From Boesenbergia rotunda (Eukaryota; Streptophyta; Magnoliopsida; Zingiberales; Zingiberaceae), in assembly GCA_024364735.1 (NCBI GenBank), contig JAGFNQ010004004.1, forward strand, positions 62,001 to 126,000: a stretch of 64,000 nt of DNA, written 5' to 3'. Below, one piece after another: positions 47,658-57,690 of the stretch. Under the pieces are notes generated by a model. That model saw only the letters and a list, made by a program, of their open reading frames with translations, was not told where the DNA came from and ran no database searches. The position numbers and the translations under genes are program-made. Numbering within the stretch: position 1 is the stretch's first letter; every line of letters begins with the position of its first letter.

Positions 47658-49486
47658 TGTAGGATCGATGTTGTCGATAGAGGGGGGGTGAATATCGGCT
47701 CGCAAAATCTTTTGAAAAACTCGTCGTTCGTTCTAGTTAAAGAGTTAGTGCGCACTGGAAAATAATAAAACAAAAGACAGAACAAACAGAGACTCGCGGG
47801 ATTTATTTACTTGGTTCTCGACCCCCTGGATCAATACGTTCAAGGCCTATGTACTCGGCGCGAGTCCACTATTGGTCTCCTTTCCGAAATTTCCAGAGGC
47901 GGAGAATACCCATCTTACAATTCAAGTTTACAACTAAAAGAATAAGTAAATTAATCCGTAAAATAAAAGCAAACCAAAAAGAAAGTTGAAGGTCCGGCCA
48001 ATCCGGAAGTCCGAAGTGCAGCGCACTTCCTCCTAGAGCCTCCTTGGTTGTAGAGCTTCGTCTCTAGCACTTTTTCTTAGCTTAGAATGCTTAGAATGAT
48101 GTTGCAAGTGATGTTTTGCCTAGAGGGGTCGAAGCCCCTTTTATAGTATCATCCAGGGCGCCCTAGAGCCTTTGAGGCGCCCTATAGGCGGTCAAAAAAT
48201 CATCCGTAATCGCGAACTTCGTGATGCTGATAAGTCAGCCCATCCAGGGCGCCTGGGACCATTCAGGGTGCCTGGGACAATCCAGGGCACCTGGGAGCCC
48301 AGTTGGCTGCCCCAACTGGGGTGCCCTGGATGTCTGGGGCGCCTGTATCGATACAGGCGCCCTGGATGACCTTCGAGACAACTTTTTCTCCTACGTTTGC
48401 TTTCCTATCTTGCCTCCAACTCCAGGTACCTGCAAGACAACAAACACAAGACAAATATATAAATAATCTTAGCCTTAAAGATTGGTTTTGACTTTGGATT
48501 TCTCTCTAAACCCTAGGTCGAACCGACACCTAATGTTGCCTCTTCCGGTGAATGCGTCCTCGACTATTCCTCTCAGGAGAAGTTATCTTTTGCCAACCGG
48601 CTCTTCCGGATCAGGACTTCAGTGCCCAGTCCACGACCAGGACTTATTGTCCAACCCCCGGTCAGGTCTTCGGTGCCCAGACCAGGACTTATTGCCCAAC
48701 CCTCGGTCAGGACTTCGTGCCCAGTCCACGACCTGGACTTATTGCCCAACCCTCGGTCAGGTCTTCGGTGCCCAGCCCTCGGCCAGGACTTAGTGCTCAA
48801 TTCCGCGAACCAGGACTTCGTGCCCAACCCTCGGTTAGGTCTTAGGTGTCCAGCCCTCGGCCAGGACTTAGTGCCCAATTCCTCAAACCAGGACTTCGTG
48901 CCCAACCCTCGGTCAGGTCTTAGGTGCCCAGCCCTCGGCCAGGACTTAGTGCCCAATTCCGTGAACCAGGACTTCGTGCCTAGGTTAACTAGGACTTCCC
49001 TTCGCTTTGATAAAGACTTCTTTTGCTAGTCATATTAATCCTGACTAGACTTCTCTTATGCCAAACATCAAGTCCTGTTTGGCTCACTCCTTGGTCTAAC
49101 TGACCAACCCTGGGTTTTCTGCTAAACATCAGATCCTGTTTAGCTAATTGTTGTTCTAACTGATCAAACCTTAGTATATTAACCAGATTAAATCTAGGTT
49201 TGATCACTCTGCCAAACATCAAGTCCTGTTTGGTTAACCCTTAGTCACCTTAACCAACCCTGGGTTCTGATTCACTCTGCCAAACATCATATCCTGTTTG
49301 GCTAAACCTTTGTCAACTTGATTAACCCTGAGTTAACCCTACCAAACATAAGGTCCTGTTTGGTTTAACCCTTGATCACTTTGACTAACCCTTACCTTGT
49401 CTAACACATATTGTTACTAACTTAAGTATATTGTTGAACATCGAAACACTTAGAGGAAGACATCATTAATGCATCTTGCACCAACT
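47658..49486 (-). repeat. 5' LTR of B (1829 bases)
   Basis: On plus it runs from TGTAGGATCGATG to CTTGCACCAACT. TATA box on minus at 48139-48145. It contains a minisatellite (48600-48985) of 'cggtcaggacttcgtgccca' units and, unlike A2, an array at 49030-49420 with about five copies of 'ccaaacatcaagtcctgttt'. Several long open frames in the minisatellite are repeat artefacts. Confidence 0.75.
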
Positions 49487-50419
49487 GATGTTGGAGTTGT
49501 AAGCAAGCATTTGACACCCTCTCCATTGTTTAGGAGGGATAGTAGAGTTGTTGATGGCTCCCCCTTTTCCTGTGGTTCTGGAGTAGTTGTCTCCCCAACA
49601 TCTTGTCCATTCAACAACTTATAGTAGTGGTAGTTATTGGATTGCGTACAGTTATCACAACCCTACTCACTTGGCCTCATAGATGTGATGTGATGGAGGC
49701 TTGACTTGCGTTAGGAGTGACACATATTATTGCATCATATGCATTTACTACATTGTACTTTTACTTAGGTTTGCCACATTTGTTTGAGCTATGATTATTG
49801 CATTTGGTTGACATACATATATGAGCTATTATTTGTGCTTTCATTTAGTTTTACATATGCATATATGTGTTACTCTGTTTCAGAAACTGTATATCGTTGC
49901 TTATACCTACTTATTGTATCTTTTTATATGTCATGCATTTATCTATCTGATTACTCGTAGATCCCGCCCGGACTCACCCCCCATTGCATCTAATTCTGTT
50001 TCAGGTAGTCAGTAGCTGCATTACTTGGAGCTAGGAGAAGATTCAGTTGTCAGTCCCATGGTGTCGAGCATTTTAGTGTTTTCTGTATTTTCTTTATTTC
50101 TATATTTTTTTATTAGATTGATATTTATTATTTCAGTAGACTTATGTTTAGTTATTGAATAGTGTTATGCTTATGCATATATGGACTTGGCATATTTTGT
50201 CATTGGACTTGAGTTTTATTTGAGATATATGTGTTTCCTCTATTCTTTATAATGCATGATGTGAGATATTATTTCTTTGTTTCTGTGGTTGCTAGTCGTG
50301 TTGGCTGAGCTTTATATATATTTGGTGGGTGATGTATGTATTTATGTTTCAGATTATCTATTATAGGGGAGATGTTGCTCATTTTTCGAGCAAGCATGGG
50401 CCCGAGGCGTGATAATTTT

Positions 50420-50435
50420 TGGTATCAGAGCTAAG
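50420..50435 (+). promoter_or_regulatory. Primer-binding site of gypsy element G
   Basis: TGGTATCAGAGCTAAG fits an initiator-methionine tRNA primer site a few bases after the LTR end. Confidence 0.7.
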
Positions 50436-50654
50436 TTTTACGAAGTAATTTGGGTGTCTGTGGATTTTACGGAGTTATTTTATGAGGTTTATCATTATTT
50501 TATGGATCTTATATTTTTATGGAATCATTTTCTTAACATGGTTGTGTTTTAGGAAATGACAGCAATGAGACCTCTCCCAGTAATTACGAAGTAAGTTTGT
50601 TTAATTTTTGGTAGATTTATATCTAAGTAATGCATGTTGGTTCTGTTAACATGT

Positions 50655-51317
50655 ATGTCTCGTTATATTGAGTTGCCTTTGCCCCGTGCACATGGTCGTG
50701 GATGACGATCACGGGAGAGAATAGTGGAGTTAGTGAGGGACTTTAATCAAGAGGTAGAGTTTTCGAAGACACACTAGAGTGGAGCCGACTGGTCGGGAAC
50801 CAACTCACCAAGACCTTTTGGGTGAGTAGAGACCTCCGCCATTGAGAGTACCTCCATCGTATCCGACTGTAGTGCCACCAGTGGTAGTTCCAACAGTGCC
50901 ATCAGTGGTACCCATCGCTCCTGCGGGTTGGATTTTAGATAGAGCTCAGATTCCAATTTTAGAGGCATCTGTTAAGGATCGTTTCACCTTATTCCAGGGA
51001 GGACCAGATCCGTGTATTGCTCATGCTTAGCTAGAGGCATTGGAGGACACCTTCAACTATATGACTCTCATAGACATAGCAAAGGTTGAGTTAGCTACCT
51101 ATCACCTTCGGGACCAAGTCGTCACTTGATGGAACATGTAGAAGACTATTATTGGTGGACAACATGTTACTTAGGTTTCTTTTCGCGTGGCTTTTGAGAT
51201 GAAGTATTATCTTGTTGTGTTTCGTATGGCCTGACGTCAGAAGTTTTTGGCTCTTCAGCAAGGAGAGCGTACAGTTCTGGAGTATGATGCAAAATTTAAT
51301 CATCTGGCGGAGTTTTG
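50655..51317 (+). pseudogene. Ty3-gypsy gag of element G, N-terminal part
   Basis: Fragments fit the Retrotrans_gag family: FQGGPDPCIAHA, LEALEDTFNYMTLIDIAKVE, ATYHLRDQVVT, RQKFLALQQGERTVLEYDAK, FNHLAEFC. Stops are frequent, several where Trp is expected. Coding is cut at 51317 by the LTR of A2. A later part of gag resumes at 59948. Confidence 0.7.
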
Positions 51318-52912
51318 TGTTGGTGCAAGTTGCATCAATGATGTTCTCCTTGAAGTGTTTTAATATTTGACAATAAACTTAAGTCAGTGATACATTGAAC
51401 AAAGGAAGGGGAGTTAAGAGAGGAGTAACCAAATTGAAGAAAAGTCCTAGTTAACCTAGGCACTAAGACCTGGTGAGTGAAACTGGGAACTAAGATCTGG
51501 TGAGTGAAGCTGGGCACTAAGTCCTGCAAAAGGTTGGGCACCGAAGACCTGCTCGGAAGGTGGGCACTAAGTCCTGGTTGAGGACTGGGCAAGAAGACTG
51601 GCCGAGGGTTGGGCACTGAAGACCTGGTTCGGAGAATTGGGCAAGAAGACCTAGCCGAGGGTTGGGCACCGAAGTCCTGGACTTAGGGTTTGGGCACGAA
51701 GTCTTGGTCTGAGGGACTGAGCAACTTAGCTGAGCGATGACTAAGGATAGGAGTAGAGACGGGTCAGGGTTTGGGCGTCTCGAGGTCCGGAAGTATCGGA
51801 AGCTAAGCAAAAGTCCACCCGAAGGACTGGGTGGCAACCGTCTCCTGAAAGGAGTAGGTGAAAGACGCGTTCTCGAGGGTGGGAACTTGCGCCGGTTTGA
51901 CCTAGGATTTCGTGAAAATCCGAAGTCAGAACCAAGTCCTTAAGGTTAAGAATGTGTGTATATTTGCTTTGTATTTTTGTATCTTGCAGGTACCTAGAAC
52001 GGAAGACAAAGCAGGCAAATAACATACATTGGGGCTGGAAACCAGCCAAGCAGGGCGCCCGAGATGATGGGGGCGCCCCTAGTCAAAAGGAAAAAACCAG
52101 TTTAGTTGGAAACTAGCCAAGCAGGGCGCCCGGGATGATGGGGCCGCCCCCAGTCAAAAGGAAATTGGCAGTTTCGTGTGGTAAGCAGAATAGGCTTCAA
52201 GCGGGGCGCCCGGAAGGTCCAGGGCGCCCAAGTTGAAAGCTGTATTTGCTGTTTCGAGTTTGAAATGCAGATAAGCCTTCACGAGGGCGCCCGGAAGGTC
52301 CGGGGTGCCCTGGTCAGAGATCTTATCAGCTGCGGCGAGGTCGGCGCAAGGATAAGGTTTGACCGAGTTTCTAGGGGCGCCCCCGACGTCCAGGGCGCCC
52401 CCAGGAGTGCTATAAAAGGGGCTTCGACCCCTCTGCTTCAAACATAACTTCTGAAAGCGATTCTAAGCATTCTGACTGACGACAATGCGCTAAAGACGAG
52501 GCTCTATGACCGGGAGGCTCCAGGAGGAAGTGCGCGGCACTTCGGAGGTCCAGATCGGCCGAGTTTCAGATTCTTGTTCGGTTTGCTTTTATTTGTTCCG
52601 TACTTAACTTTCAATATTGTTGCTTGTAACTCTACACTGTAAGACGGGTTTTCTTCGCCTCCAGAAATTCTGGAAAGGAGACCAATAGTGGACTCACGCC
52701 GAGTACATAGGCCTTGGACGTACTGACCCTGAGGGGTTGGGAACCAAGTAAATAAATCCCGCCGTGTCTGCTGTATTATTTTTCGTTTTCTGTTTTACTT
52801 TTCCGCTGTGCTACTAACTCTGATCTTAGAACGTTCGAAAGATTTACGAAGTTTACCGAAAGATTTTCACGGTCGATATTCACCCCCCTCTATCGACGGC
52901 ACCAGTCCTACA
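51318..52912 (+). repeat. 5' LTR of A2 (1595 bases, complete)
   Basis: It runs from TGTTGGTGCAAG to CAGTCCTACA, followed by primer site ATTGGTATCAGAGC. U3 carries many GGCGCC palindromes (52050-52410) and the minisatellite at 51440-51720. TATAAAA lies at 52411-52417. It serves as the reference LTR of family A. Confidence 0.85.
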
Positions 52913-52960
52913 ATTGGTATCAGAGCTAGGCCGCTCTTCACCGGACTAACCACCGACGGA
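52913..52960 (+). promoter_or_regulatory. Primer-binding site and CACCGGACT motif of A2
   Basis: ATTGGTATCAGAGC at 52913-52926, then CACCGGACT near 52938, as in A1. Confidence 0.75.
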
Positions 52961-53017
52961 GCAACGACGCCAGGAGTTGAGGGGGAGCCTAGGGGTGAAT
53001 CAGGTACAATTTTTTTA

Positions 53018-54181
53018 ATGTCCATATTTAAGTTCCATATTATTTGTTTCACGTGCAGGGAGAGAAGGCACTACAAAAATCAGTGCCCTACTCGTAAGAT
53101 TCGATCTTCACCACCGGTGGCAAAGGAGGCACCAGCGCCAGAAAGCCGAAGGGACAAAAGTCACGTACAATGCTTCAAGTGCGAAAAATACGGACACTAT
53201 AAGAACAAGTGTCCGGCGAAGGTACGGAAGATTTATGTTCCGAAAATTTTACAAATTCCTGCACTGTCTATTAATAACTTAGTTAATTTTTCTGATAAAT
53301 TAGGTTTACTGTATAGTAAAATTAATACTTTGAATGTAAAATTAGGAAATGCAGATATGACTAAAATATCAAAAATTAATTATTTAATCCAGAACATCAA
53401 TTCAGTAATTTCTAAAATAAATCATCATAATATTAATTCTGATAATGTTAATCATCATAATGTTAATTCTAATAATGTTAATTATCATAATGTTAATTCT
53501 GATAATGTTAATTATCATAACGTTAATTCTTATAATGTTAATTCTGATAATGTTAATTATCATAATGTTAATTCTGATAATGTTAATTCTGATAATGTTA
53601 ATTATCATAATGTTAATTCTGATAATGTTAATTTTGATGATAATGTTAATTCTGATAATTTTAAACTCAATTATGATAATCTTAATTTAGATAAAATTAA
53701 TCTTAAGGATAAAGCCGAATTCAAATTGGAAAATCCTAAGGATAAATTTGAATACAAATTTGAAAATTCTAAAGATAACTATGAAGTTAGTAAAGATAAT
53801 TCTGGAGATAATCCTGAAATTATTTTTGAGAATAAAAATGATTTTATTAAAAATCTTAAGGATAATGAAGATAAAATTCTCCTAGATAATCACTTAATTA
53901 TAGATAATCTTAAAAATTATTACAAAACTTTAACTAGTGGCCCAAATTACTCCTCCTACTTTGAGGATTCTAATTTTGAGGATGAGGAGGATATGAAATT
54001 ATCTAAGATAAAGGTCATAGTAGATAAAGTTCACAAAGGTTCAAACAAATCCGAATTGTTAGAAAAACTTGAAAAGATAGATAAAGAAGAGTCAGAAATT
54101 TTCGAAATAATGAAAATTCTGAACTTAAACTCACAACTATTAATCAATCATTTCAACCTTAATTATTCAAATATTAATTAA
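53018..54181 (+). CDS. Zinc-knuckle protein of A2 with Asn-rich repeat
   Basis: An intact frame of about 387 residues. The Met at 53018 is chosen by comparison with A1 and B; an in-frame extension upstream lies in the LTR. Residues 10-60 hold two knuckles, CFTCRERRHYKNQC and CFKCEKYGHYKNKC. Then comes NLVNFSDKLGLL, an Asn-rich repeat of NSDNV and NYHNV units (53420-53650), and an acidic Lys/Glu-rich tail ending in ELLEKLEKIDKEE. A nucleocapsid-like RNA-binding role is inferred from the knuckles. There is no capsid, protease or pol. This is the only family A copy here with the whole frame open. Confidence 0.7.
   Translation: MSIFKFHIICFTCRERRHYKNQCPTRKIRSSPPVAKEAPAPESRRDKSHVQCFKCEKYGHYKNKCPAKVRKIYVPKILQIPALSINNLVNFSDKLGLLYSKINTLNVKLGNADMTKISKINYLIQNINSVISKINHHNINSDNVNHHNVNSNNVNYHNVNSDNVNYHNVNSYNVNSDNVNYHNVNSDNVNSDNVNYHNVNSDNVNFDDNVNSDNFKLNYDNLNLDKINLKDKAEFKLENPKDKFEYKFENSKDNYEVSKDNSGDNPEIIFENKNDFIKNLKDNEDKILLDNHLIIDNLKNYYKTLTSGPNYSSYFEDSNFEDEEDMKLSKIKVIVDKVHKGSNKSELLEKLEKIDKEESEIFEIMKILNLNSQLLINHFNLNYSNIN
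53420..53650 (+). repeat. Coding tandem repeat, 15/30-bp unit
   Basis: Alternating AATTCTGATAATGTT and AATTATCATAATGTT half-units. They encode NSDNV and NYHNV. Frame is kept since the unit is a multiple of three. Confidence 0.9.
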
Positions 54182-54480
54182 ATTAAATTCAAATTAAATT
54201 AAATTCTAATTAAATTAAATCTAATTAAATTAAATTAAATCTTAATTAAATTAAATTCAAATTAAATTAAATTCAAATTAAATTAAATTAAATTAAATTA
54301 AATTAAATTTTAAATTAAATTAAATTCAAATTAAATTAAATTAAATTCAAATTAAATTAAATCTTAATTAAATTAAGTACTAATTAAATTAAATTCAAAT
54401 TAAATTCAATTTAAATTAAATCCAAATTCAAATTAAATTAAGTACTAATTAAATTCAAATTCAAAATTCAAAGAAGATCA
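54182..54480. repeat. AT-rich tandem repeat after the A2 ORF
   Basis: Array of 'aaattaaattaaattc' type. It holds the same place as the array at 2570-3120 in A1. Element F begins near 54480. Confidence 0.85.
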
Positions 54481-55500
54481 AAGAGAATATGAGAGCATTG
54501 GGGTAATTGATATGATGTATACAATCAAACAGTAGGCCAGAATAAATAACTCAATCAAACCTCCAACACTCAAAATTCTCCTTGCACATTCTCAATACAA
54601 TACACAACAACTACATACAACACTTCTAAAAATGCATGCATGTATCAACAACTTCACTCTTGAGTTTCTCTAATAAAAATATCAAATGAGTATAAATCAA
54701 AAATTCTTTTATGAAAATATTCCCTCTTGTTCATCACTAACAAAAATCCCGAATGCTTGAGGATTTTTTTCACTCTCTTTAATTTCTCATTCTTTTCTTT
54801 TGCGTTTTTTTTTCTTTTTTTTCAGAGAGATTTTTTTTCAACAAGCATTCGTCCATACACACTTGTCTCCACCCCCCCCCCCCCCACACTTAAAACTTGC
54901 CCATCTCGGGCAATGTAGCAAAGCATGATAACATCTAAAACTCACAATAATAGATGCTGATAATAGAGAAATAACAATGTAACTCATTATGCAATCACCC
55001 CATGCTTTCATCGCATGCTCAAGGGAAGAATAAGCTAATAAAGATATGACAGTGAGAATGTAATGACAATGAAAAGATCTGACAAAGAAAGACAATGAAA
55101 TATGAAAGCAATAGGTAAAATGCTCAGTAGTAACAATAACAAAGGAGAGGAAAACTAAGAGTTCAACAAGAAAGGTTGCCTCCATCATATTCATGTAAGC
55201 TTATGCTATTATAATTTCAAAAAGAATCAAAGCAAGTTCTAGAGTGTCAAATATCACAAATGCTATCACACATAAGAGGATTAAGGATAGACATGGCAAT
55301 ATCCTCACTAGGTGAACAATAAAATGTCATGCTTAATCCAACAAGATAGAGTTCATCACCACAACAAATGACTAAATGCAATTAATGTCCCCAAGCATAC
55401 CAAGGAAACCAAAACTCGATAATCAGACTTAACTATCTTTTATGATTCTCAAAGCATAATAAAGGAACATGTAGGGAGATAAAACTAGAAGTCAAACAAA
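54481..55500 (-). other. 3' internal region of F, non-coding
   Basis: No protein is recognised. A C run of about 14 at 54872-54886 belongs to a 'tttaagtgtggggg' motif on minus, which I associate with 3' internal regions of plant gypsy elements. A minus frame at 54838-55194 has hydrophobic stretches but no known match and is not called. Confidence 0.5.
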
Positions 55501-55502
55501 GT

Positions 55503-55973
55503 TTATTCAAGAGCAAACAAAATGCAGAATGAGGAAGCAAAACATGAATGCAAAGTATAAAAGCAAACAAATATGCGAGTGTAAACATGAAGAAAAATAA
55601 GAAAAAGAAAGTAAAGGAACAAACTCCCCTTTATTCCTGGCGGCTGGAGGCGGTTAAGGAGTAGCATCCATCCCGGTAGTGGTGGAGTTTGGGTAGTCGA
55701 GAGAGCATTCCTCACGTGATCTATGTCATAGTGCATTGCTCCCCCACACTTAAACTTCACAGAAAAATATTCAGGTGGCCGAAGACGATTAAGGTGCAAG
55801 ATCCACTTAAGAGAGTGAGTGCTACTAGTCAAAATAAAAGCAACTCTTCCCTCTTGATGCTTTTTGGAAGTCCTTCCAGGAGGTTGGAGTCTGTTCAGAT
55901 GGAGCACCCACTCCAGAAGCCTACGCGACCCTGCAAAACCATGTAGTACATCTCTCAAGCGTGCAGGGTAAGA
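55503..55973 (-). pseudogene. Coding region with three LNRLxPP repeats (element F)
   Basis: The minus frame contains WVLHLNRLQPPGR, WILHLNRLRPPEY and WMLLLNRLQPPGI, three related segments about 40-50 residues apart. The frame then ends in a hydrophobic stretch (FLYFLFLIFLHVYTRIF) near 55600-55520. I recognise no domain. It continues directly from the 27-residue repeats at 55974-56377. Confidence 0.45.
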
Positions 55974-56377
55974 AAGAAGTGTAACACTATCAATCTCCAT
56001 ATAAAAAGAATCGAAGTATACATCATAACCAATAAAATCTGCATCGGACACCTCTATGCAATTTCCACAACTATTTTCCATAAAAGATGTATCAAGCACT
56101 GCATTACAATCAATGAAATCAACTTTAGGTACCTCCATAAGTTTTTCACACTCAACTTCAGCATAAGATATAACAAGAGATTCATCACAATAAACAACAT
56201 CGATTTCGGGCCCTACTAAAAATTTTTCACAATCAGCATTTACATGAGATGCATCAAGTAATTCATCACATTCAACAAATAAATTTTAGGTGCCTCTACA
56301 AGTTTTTCACAAACAATTTATACAAAAGATGTGTCAATAAACTCATCACAAACAATAAAATCCAAGTGAGGTGCCTC
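55974..56377 (-). repeat. Five tandem 27-residue coding repeats (element F)
   Basis: Minus-strand units begin EAPHLDFIVCDEF, EAPKNLFVECDEL, VGPEIDVVYCDES, EVPKVDFIDCNAV and EVSDADFIGYDVY; each is 27 codons, with CEKL near the end of units 1-3. The total of 404 bases is one short of 5 x 81, in line with a single frameshift between units 1 and 2. Unit 1 also has a stop. Confidence 0.75.
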
Positions 56378-57660
56378 TATTGATTTTTCCAAGGGCATAA
56401 GAGGAATACTTACCTGATCGTGCTGAAGAATACCTGGAGGTTCTACAAGAGTAGGTGTAACTGTGGTCCCCTCCTGGTCAAGTATATGCTCCACTTCAGG
56501 TTCAAGTTCTGGTGGACACTCAACTGAAGCAAGTGATTCTTGGGTTCTTGCTTCCACCATGCAAGTCCCTACACTTTCATTCTGATCCTCTGAATCTTCT
56601 AATATATCAAGCAATGTTGGTGGTCCCTGGGGCTCAGTGCAATCCCCTACACCTGTGGATTCATCTGCAACGCATGCTTCATCAACCATATCTGCAACAA
56701 CCATATAGAAAAGTTAGAATCATCAACAACTAAATCCTTACAAAATAAAAGTTTAGAAGGGTCCTGTAAAATTTCAGAATCGAAATCAAGGTTGTTACAA
56801 GCTCTGCTATCCATCTTCTCCAATGCCTCTAAATCAGTAGGAATGGGTGATTCTTGGGGCTCAGTGCAATCCCCTACACCTGTAGATTCATCTGATTGTC
56901 CTGATCCTTGGGCTTGTGTTTGATTCACTTGATTAACCAATTGTCTCATTTGCCTCTCGAGGTTTTGTATGGCGGGAAAAATTTGTTGAAACATTTCTTC
57001 TACCCTCTGTTGTTGAGCCTCACTCTCATTAGGATTCTCAAAGCCTCCTTGATTGGTGTGGAACTCCTGTTGATCTTGAAATGTAGCATAAGGCTGTTGA
57101 AAACCATGAGTAGGTTGTGATTGCTGAAAGTGTTGGTTGAACATCTGAAAATTCTGAGGCTGAGAGGATGGAAAATCTTGCTGAGAATTTGGGAATGGTG
57201 GCTGATAAACTTGCTGTGAATGTGGCCATCCTTGCTGATCATAATTGAATGGTTGTTGGAAATCTTGGAAATTTTGCTGAAACTGCTGAATTGGTTGAAA
57301 ATTTTATTGAAAATTTGGATTGTACCCTTGCTGAAAATTCTAAAATTGTGGTTGAAACTGCTGTGGTGGCTGATTGAAAATTTGGTACTGCTGCAAATCT
57401 AAATAGGGTTGCTGAAATTGTTGAAAAGGCTGACATTGTAGCTGCCCTTGCTGAAATTGATAACTTGGTTGTTGAAAATTTGATTGGGATTGCTGAAAAT
57501 ATTGGTTCTGCTGTTGAAATTGTTGACACGGCTGCTGGTAAGTAGATGAAAACATTTTGAACTGGTAGTCCTATCACAAAACAAGTAAAATGGCAGCAAC
57601 CATATTCAAAAGATAAAGCAATCAAAAATAAAATCAAAGAATATAATTATCAAGCACCAC
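56318..57660 (-). pseudogene. Gln-rich gag C-terminal region of element F
   Basis: Directly after the primer site the minus strand codes for Gln/Phe-rich sequence (FQQQNQYFQQSQSNFQQPSY) and later QIFPAIQNLERQMRQLVNQV, which resembles the C-terminal part of Athila-type gag. No capsid part is present. An acidic stretch follows. The block ESTGVGDCTEPQ occurs twice (56629-56667 and 56856-56894 in DNA). A stop near 57340 and frame changes break it. Confidence 0.6.
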
Positions 57661-57667
57661 TATATTC

Positions 57668-57683
57668 GCCGGCAACGACGCCA
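57668..57683 (-). promoter_or_regulatory. tRNA-Asp primer-binding site of F
   Basis: On minus TGGCGTCGTTGCCGGC, close to the complement of the 3' end of plant tRNA-Asp (TGGCGCCGTTGCCGGGG), as in Athila elements. It lies seven bases from the LTR. Confidence 0.75.
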
Positions 57684-57690
57684 AATTTTT

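Larger units (their letters stand above)
46014..49486 (-). mobile_element. B: family A copia element with 5-bp target duplication
   Basis: GATGT stands at 46009-46013 and 49487-49491. On minus: LTR (49486-47658), primer site TGGTATCC (variant of TGGTATCAGAGC), CACCAGACT motif, zinc-knuckle ORF, then at about 47269 a sudden jump into the middle of a second LTR that runs to 46014. Most of the interior is deleted. The last LTR base is T instead of the expected A. Confidence 0.85.
44357..50414 (+). repeat. Probable LTR of gypsy element G, interrupted by B
   Basis: It begins TGTTAAATATCAG and ends before the primer site at 50420. It holds a motif GGACTCACCCCCC near 49972, a wording seen near the end of LTRs of plant Tekay/Del-type elements. 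Without B (46014-49486) it would be about 2.6 kb. The start is a guess from TG and a U3-like layout; no second LTR is in the window. Confidence 0.4.

Noticed and set aside
48482..49029. Long Pro/Arg/Gln-rich frames on both strands
   Set aside because: They are translations of the LTR minisatellite in different frames, not proteins.
53402..53690. Ile/Asn- and Met/Leu/Ile-rich frames opposite or overlapping the A2 ORF
   Set aside because: They are shadow frames of the 15/30-bp repeat; only the frame with zinc knuckles fits.
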